Below, in pieces: positions 60,788 to 64,000 of a stretch of DNA of 64,000 nucleotides; within the stretch, counting starts at the first letter, position 1; each line of letters starts with the position of its first letter. The DNA lies in contig CAWKPF010000003.1 in NCBI GenBank assembly GCA_963851415.1, positions 806,001 to 870,000 on the forward strand, written 5' to 3'. Below the pieces are notes generated by a model. That model saw nothing but the letters and a program-made list of their open reading frames with translations, did not search any database and was not told the DNA's origin. This stretch comes from CAWKPF01 sp963851415. GTDB taxonomy: Bacteria > Acidobacteriota > Thermoanaerobaculia > Multivoradales > Multivoraceae. The position numbers and the translations under genes were made by a program.

Positions 60788-61813
60788 TCAGCTCAGCGGG
60801 TCGGACCCGAGATGGTCGGTCCCCAGCTCCGGGAAGACCTTGCCGATCTTGGCCATCAGGTACTCACCGTAGGTTCCCTCGAAGGCATGCACGTTGGCAC
60901 CGTCCCAACGGTGCTCCGAGTCATCGAGCCGCTCGACTCGGGGAGAGATCGGGTGGATCTCTGCATCGAAGCTCGGGTCGAAGAAGAAGGGAAACGAGAG
61001 TCGCGACCTCGAGCTTCGGTTCAGTACCCGGTGCGGCGTCGAGCGGTAGTAGCCACCGGTCATGCGGTCGAGCATGTCGCCGATGTTGCACACGAATGCG
61101 TCCTCGATGGGAGGAGCGTCGATCCAGTTCCCTCCGGTCTTGACCTGGAGACCACCGGTCATGTCCTGGCGAAGCAGGGTCAAGAACCCGTAGTCGGTAT
61201 GCTCCCCGACGCTCCAACGGTCGGGAGCGGCCCCGGGAAGCGGTGGGTAGTGAAAGATCCGGAACAGGATCAGAGGTTCGTCGACGTAGCGTTCGCGAAA
61301 ATAGGAGCGCTCGAGCCCCAGGCTGAGAGCCAGCCCTTCGCTCACCAGGTGCCCGACCTCGGTCATGGTGTCCAGGTACTCGAGAACCGTGTCACGCAGT
61401 CGCCGCGGCGACTCAGGAAAGAGATTGCGTCCGTGGAGGGGGGTTCCAGAAACCACGGCCGGGTGCTGTTCGTCGAGCTCAGCGCCGAAGTACAGCCCCT
61501 CCTTCTGATCGGGCAGTCCGGAGGTCAGCTCGTCGCCGAGCGGAAAGTAGCCGCGCCAGGCGCGGCCACCGAGCTCCATGCGCACCTCCATCTTCTGCTC
61601 GACGGGAAGGTCGAAGAACTGCTGGCTGAGTGCCTCCAGTCGACGCGTGAGAGCCGGGTCGACTCCGTGTCCGACCACGTAGAAGAAGCCGAGGGTCGTG
61701 CAGGCACGATGAATGGCAGCGCCTACGGGAGCCGCGTCGCCTCCCCTGCGCAGAGCGGTGAGATCGATCGTCGCGATCTCCTCAGAGAAGAGACTGCCAG
61801 ACCTGCGTGACAT
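60788..61813 (-). CDS. Isopenicillin N synthase-like non-heme iron oxygenase
   Basis: A 341-residue Fe(II) oxygenase of the IPNS / 2-oxoglutarate family. The iron triad is H205-x-D207 (GEHTDYGF) and H261 (STPHRVLN). The Arg-x-Ser site for 2-oxoglutarate is R271-x-S273 (RLSFPFFF). The N-terminal DIOX_N-type region is clear (VGAAIHRACTTLGFFYVVGH). The reaction may be hydroxylation, desaturation or ring formation; the substrate is unknown. It lies between two large genes of unknown function on the same strand, 55 bp after the first. Confidence 0.9.
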   Translation of the reverse strand: MSRRSGSLFSEEIATIDLTALRRGGDAAPVGAAIHRACTTLGFFYVVGHGVDPALTRRLEALSQQFFDLPVEQKMEVRMELGGRAWRGYFPLGDELTSGLPDQKEGLYFGAELDEQHPAVVSGTPLHGRNLFPESPRRLRDTVLEYLDTMTEVGHLVSEGLALSLGLERSYFRERYVDEPLILFRIFHYPPLPGAAPDRWSVGEHTDYGFLTLLRQDMTGGLQVKTGGNWIDAPPIEDAFVCNIGDMLDRMTGGYYRSTPHRVLNRSSRSRLSFPFFFDPSFDAEIHPISPRVERLDDSEHRWDGANVHAFEGTYGEYLMAKIGKVFPELGTDHLGSDPLS

Positions 61814-61868
61814 GTTCCCAGTCTATGGGAAGCCCACCGGAAAGTCGGTGAGGCCGTGCGGGACCGGC

Positions 61869-63470
61869 TCAGGCGCTGAGTGCCGTCGAGAGCACCTGCT
61901 GCAGGGTCTGTTCGAGCGCTGCATTCCGTCGGGGTGCCTTGAACCATCTCCGCCAGCCTCGAGCCCGCTGCCGGTCGAGCGCCTGCTGTATCGCATGGGC
62001 GACTTCGGGGAAGTTTGCCACGTCGTCGGTGGTCAGGCTGCGCAGCAGCTGCAGGTGGTAGCCATCCGCGACTCCTCGCTCGGCGAGGAACCGCACCGCG
62101 TGCGCTCGGGCCCGCCCCGAAGGCATGCGCAGCAGATGCTCGACGATCGCTCGTTCGACTCGGCTGTCGGCGGCCCGGTTCGTGGAGCCGAGCTGATCGA
62201 GCATCTTGAGGAGACGACTCTCCGAGCGCCCGTCCTGGACGCGCGAGAGGTAGCCGACTGCCTCGGTGACGATCTGGTGAGGCCGCGCGAGGTCTGCGAA
62301 GTCGAGCACGCTCATGAGCTCCAGCTCGCTGGCGTCGGGGTCGGTCTCGACCAACCGGCGTAGCAGGAAGATCAGGTTGCGCGTGACATACCAGGGGAAG
62401 ATCGAGCGCCCCGCGGTGGCCTCCTCGAGCAGCAGGCTCGAAGCGGTGCGCCGCGTATCCCAACCGTGGACGATGAGCAGGTCGAGGAGTCGACGGCGTT
62501 CTCTTCGCTCGGGCTCCAGGGCGAGGCGATCGAACAGGGGTTGTACCGACCAGTCGGGGAAGTGGCGCAGGAATCTGCGCAGCCGCGAGTGCACACCCGG
62601 GGTCGCGATCAGGTCTGCGAGCCGATGACGATCGACCTGGCACTGAGCCCCGATCAGCACGGCACGACGGTGGGCGGGCTCGCCGAAGGCTCTCCGGAGC
62701 TCACCCTCCGCCATTTCGAGCTCGAACAACGCCTGTTCGATGTCGCCGTGATTGAACTTCTCGATTGCGGTCTGCAGAGTCCGTCGGGCCCTCTCGGGGG
62801 AGACGGGTTCGAGCGTCAGACTCTGAACCTCCCTGTCCATCGCGCGCAGGCGCAGCTCCTCGAGACGGATCCGTTCTTCGCGCACCCGTTCTTCGAACTC
62901 GCGAAGGCTCCGCGTCAGGTCGATCTCCAGCCAGTTTGGCGGCAGCTCTCGCGCGACGACGATCGCCGGCTCGGTGAGCTGCGCAACGGTGAAGCTCGGC
63001 ATGGCCGGCGCAGGGGCGCGATCTTCGCTCGTCTTCGCTGCCATGCGACCGAGAAGGACCGTGGGTTCGAGGCCGACCGGGAGGATGTCGCGGAAGTCCC
63101 GGCGATGGTGCTCGAGACGATCGATGAGCTCGTGCATCAGCTCGCGATTGCGGTTACCGCCTCTCGTCGGTATGCGAGACGAAGGCGCCTCGGTGCGGTC
63201 CAGCTCCGGCACCTTGCCGAGAGCCAGGGTGGCCAGCAGAGAGACCACGTGCGGCGAGCCGGGCTGCTGGCTGCGAAGCTCGTCGCACAGTGCCATCCAC
63301 AACCCCATCTCCCGGTGTGAACGATCGCTCGACGCAGCCCTCCGCAGGGCGTAGAACCAGTTCTCTTCGTTGTCGGAGCGTCGCGCGGCTCGACGGCACC
63401 GTTGCACCAGGGCCGCGTCGGAGACGGCGGACGGGGGTCGTTGCGGACGGGCTGGGAAGAGAGAGGGCAT
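61869..63470 (-). CDS. HEAT-like repeat protein of unknown function
   Basis: A 533-residue soluble protein with no signal peptide. The N-terminal 130 residues and the C-terminal 250 residues look like alpha-solenoid repeats (RRLLDLLIVHGWDTRRTASS, AVGYLSRVQDGRSESRLLKM, and AIVEHLLRMPSGRARAHAVR). Residues about 185-225 form a charged coiled coil. The domain layout resembles solenoid scaffold proteins of Acidobacteriota without an assigned role. Start ATG 63470. The oxygenase begins 55 bp downstream, so they probably share a transcript. Confidence 0.75.
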   Translation of the reverse strand: MPSLFPARPQRPPSAVSDAALVQRCRRAARRSDNEENWFYALRRAASSDRSHREMGLWMALCDELRSQQPGSPHVVSLLATLALGKVPELDRTEAPSSRIPTRGGNRNRELMHELIDRLEHHRRDFRDILPVGLEPTVLLGRMAAKTSEDRAPAPAMPSFTVAQLTEPAIVVARELPPNWLEIDLTRSLREFEERVREERIRLEELRLRAMDREVQSLTLEPVSPERARRTLQTAIEKFNHGDIEQALFELEMAEGELRRAFGEPAHRRAVLIGAQCQVDRHRLADLIATPGVHSRLRRFLRHFPDWSVQPLFDRLALEPERRERRRLLDLLIVHGWDTRRTASSLLLEEATAGRSIFPWYVTRNLIFLLRRLVETDPDASELELMSVLDFADLARPHQIVTEAVGYLSRVQDGRSESRLLKMLDQLGSTNRAADSRVERAIVEHLLRMPSGRARAHAVRFLAERGVADGYHLQLLRSLTTDDVANFPEVAHAIQQALDRQRARGWRRWFKAPRRNAALEQTLQQVLSTALSA

Positions 63471-63623
63471 TTCGGAGACCGAGAAGAAGACGAGATGCAG
63501 CCGGGCTGCGAACCGACATCATATAGCAGTGTGTCAATATTCGCGAGTGAATACGGGGGCCCTCTCGTCTCGACCGTGATCCCGCGATCCCGCGGACAAG
63601 GGAGACTCGTTGCCGAGGCGTGC

Positions 63624-64000
63624 TCAGAACCGCCAGCCGACGTTGATGTTGTAGCCCGACAGATCGAGCTCGGAGGCGCCCCCCAGGTCGATCGGAAGGT
63701 CCTCGAAGTTCTCGATCTGGCCTTTGACGTCTCGGTAGACGACTTCGATGAACAGCTTGCGCATCAGGAATCCGATCTGGAGGAAGTAGCCCCACTCGTC
63801 CTGGAGATCCAATCCGTTGGCCTCCAGGAAGTAGTAGCTGCCGCCGGCTCCTCCGTACAGGCCCTGGGAGTCCCTACGAAAGAAGTAGACGATGCCGAGA
63901 TCGACCGGGATCGGGCTCACCTCGATGGTCAAGGGGTCGATCTCCGGAAGCGAGGCTGCGGGGCTGTTGAGCTCCAGTTTGTCGTAGTAGGCACCGGTGA
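63624..64000 (-). CDS. Outer membrane beta-barrel protein (partial, C-terminal part)
   Basis: The frame is open to the window edge, so the N-terminus is missing. About 125 residues are seen: alternating amphipathic strands (PIPVDLGIVYFF, GLYGGAGGSYYF, EWGYFLQIGFLMRKLFIEVV, YNINVGWRF) ending in a terminal Phe, the signature recognised by the BAM machinery. An OmpW/OmpA-like small barrel is likely. Ligand and function are unknown. Confidence 0.8.
   Translation of the reverse strand, partial: TGAYYDKLELNSPAASLPEIDPLTIEVSPIPVDLGIVYFFRRDSQGLYGGAGGSYYFLEANGLDLQDEWGYFLQIGFLMRKLFIEVVYRDVKGQIENFEDLPIDLGGASELDLSGYNINVGWRF

Noticed and set aside
1..64000. CRISPR arrays, insertion sequences, integrases, rRNA genes
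   Set aside because: No regularly spaced repeats, transposase motifs or rRNA sequences were seen anywhere in the window.

Overview
The window is GC-rich, densely coded bacterial DNA. Several families point to Acidobacteriota, probably a Thermoanaerobaculia-like lineage: a PadR-linked duplicated orphan permease (ADOP family), two secreted VWFA-domain proteins of the acidobacterial type (one with a GWxTD-like N-terminus), a Ser/Thr kinase fused to a TolB/PD40-type propeller, and a secreted cytochrome ending in a C-terminal module common in this phylum. This placement is inferred from gene families only; no rRNA or tRNA gene was seen.

Layout. 1-6995 (minus): a V/A-type ATPase operon in the Thermus-like order H-I-K-E-C-F-A-B, with B running off the left edge. 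7206-10758: a sigma-54 enhancer-binding regulator divergent from a secreted arylsulfatase, with two palindromic operators and a -24/-12 promoter between them. 10856-17470: a frameshifted MFS/spermidine-synthase fusion, an L,D-transpeptidase, a cytochrome P450 and an amidase. 17487-27303: a secreted reprolysin-like protease, a cyclase-family lipoprotein, a PQQ-type propeller, two coupled VWFA proteins and an MFS transporter. 27372-29023: a glycosyltransferase pair. 29048-29638: an AhpD-like peroxidase whose reading frame is crossed by a UGA at the second redox-Cys position, followed by a bacterial SECIS-like hairpin. 29946-36889: an RRM protein, leuS, an alpha/beta hydrolase, the kinase-propeller and a DUF2164 protein. 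36961-39549: a DUF3667 remnant and an ABC exporter. 39684-42963: a glycyl-radical activase and a HypD-like glycyl radical enzyme. 42984-46929: a TPR protein, then PadR and a frameshifted ADOP permease. 47127-49793: a nonaheme secreted cytochrome. 50294-54182: an ExeA-like ATPase convergent with an ECF sigma / anti-sigma / DUF4252 operon. 54313-64000 (minus): a histidine kinase-REC-GGDEF hybrid, two small lipoproteins, two large proteins of unknown function flanking a 2-oxoglutarate-type oxygenase, and a partial outer-membrane barrel.

Taken together, the genes suggest a free-living heterotroph that degrades sulfated polymers and protein, carries an O2-sensitive glycyl radical enzyme beside P450 and non-heme iron oxygenases, makes a surface or periplasmic multiheme cytochrome, and probably uses selenocysteine. 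The most notable observations are the CxxU selenoprotein with its SECIS hairpin and the self-contained sigma-54 sulfatase switch.
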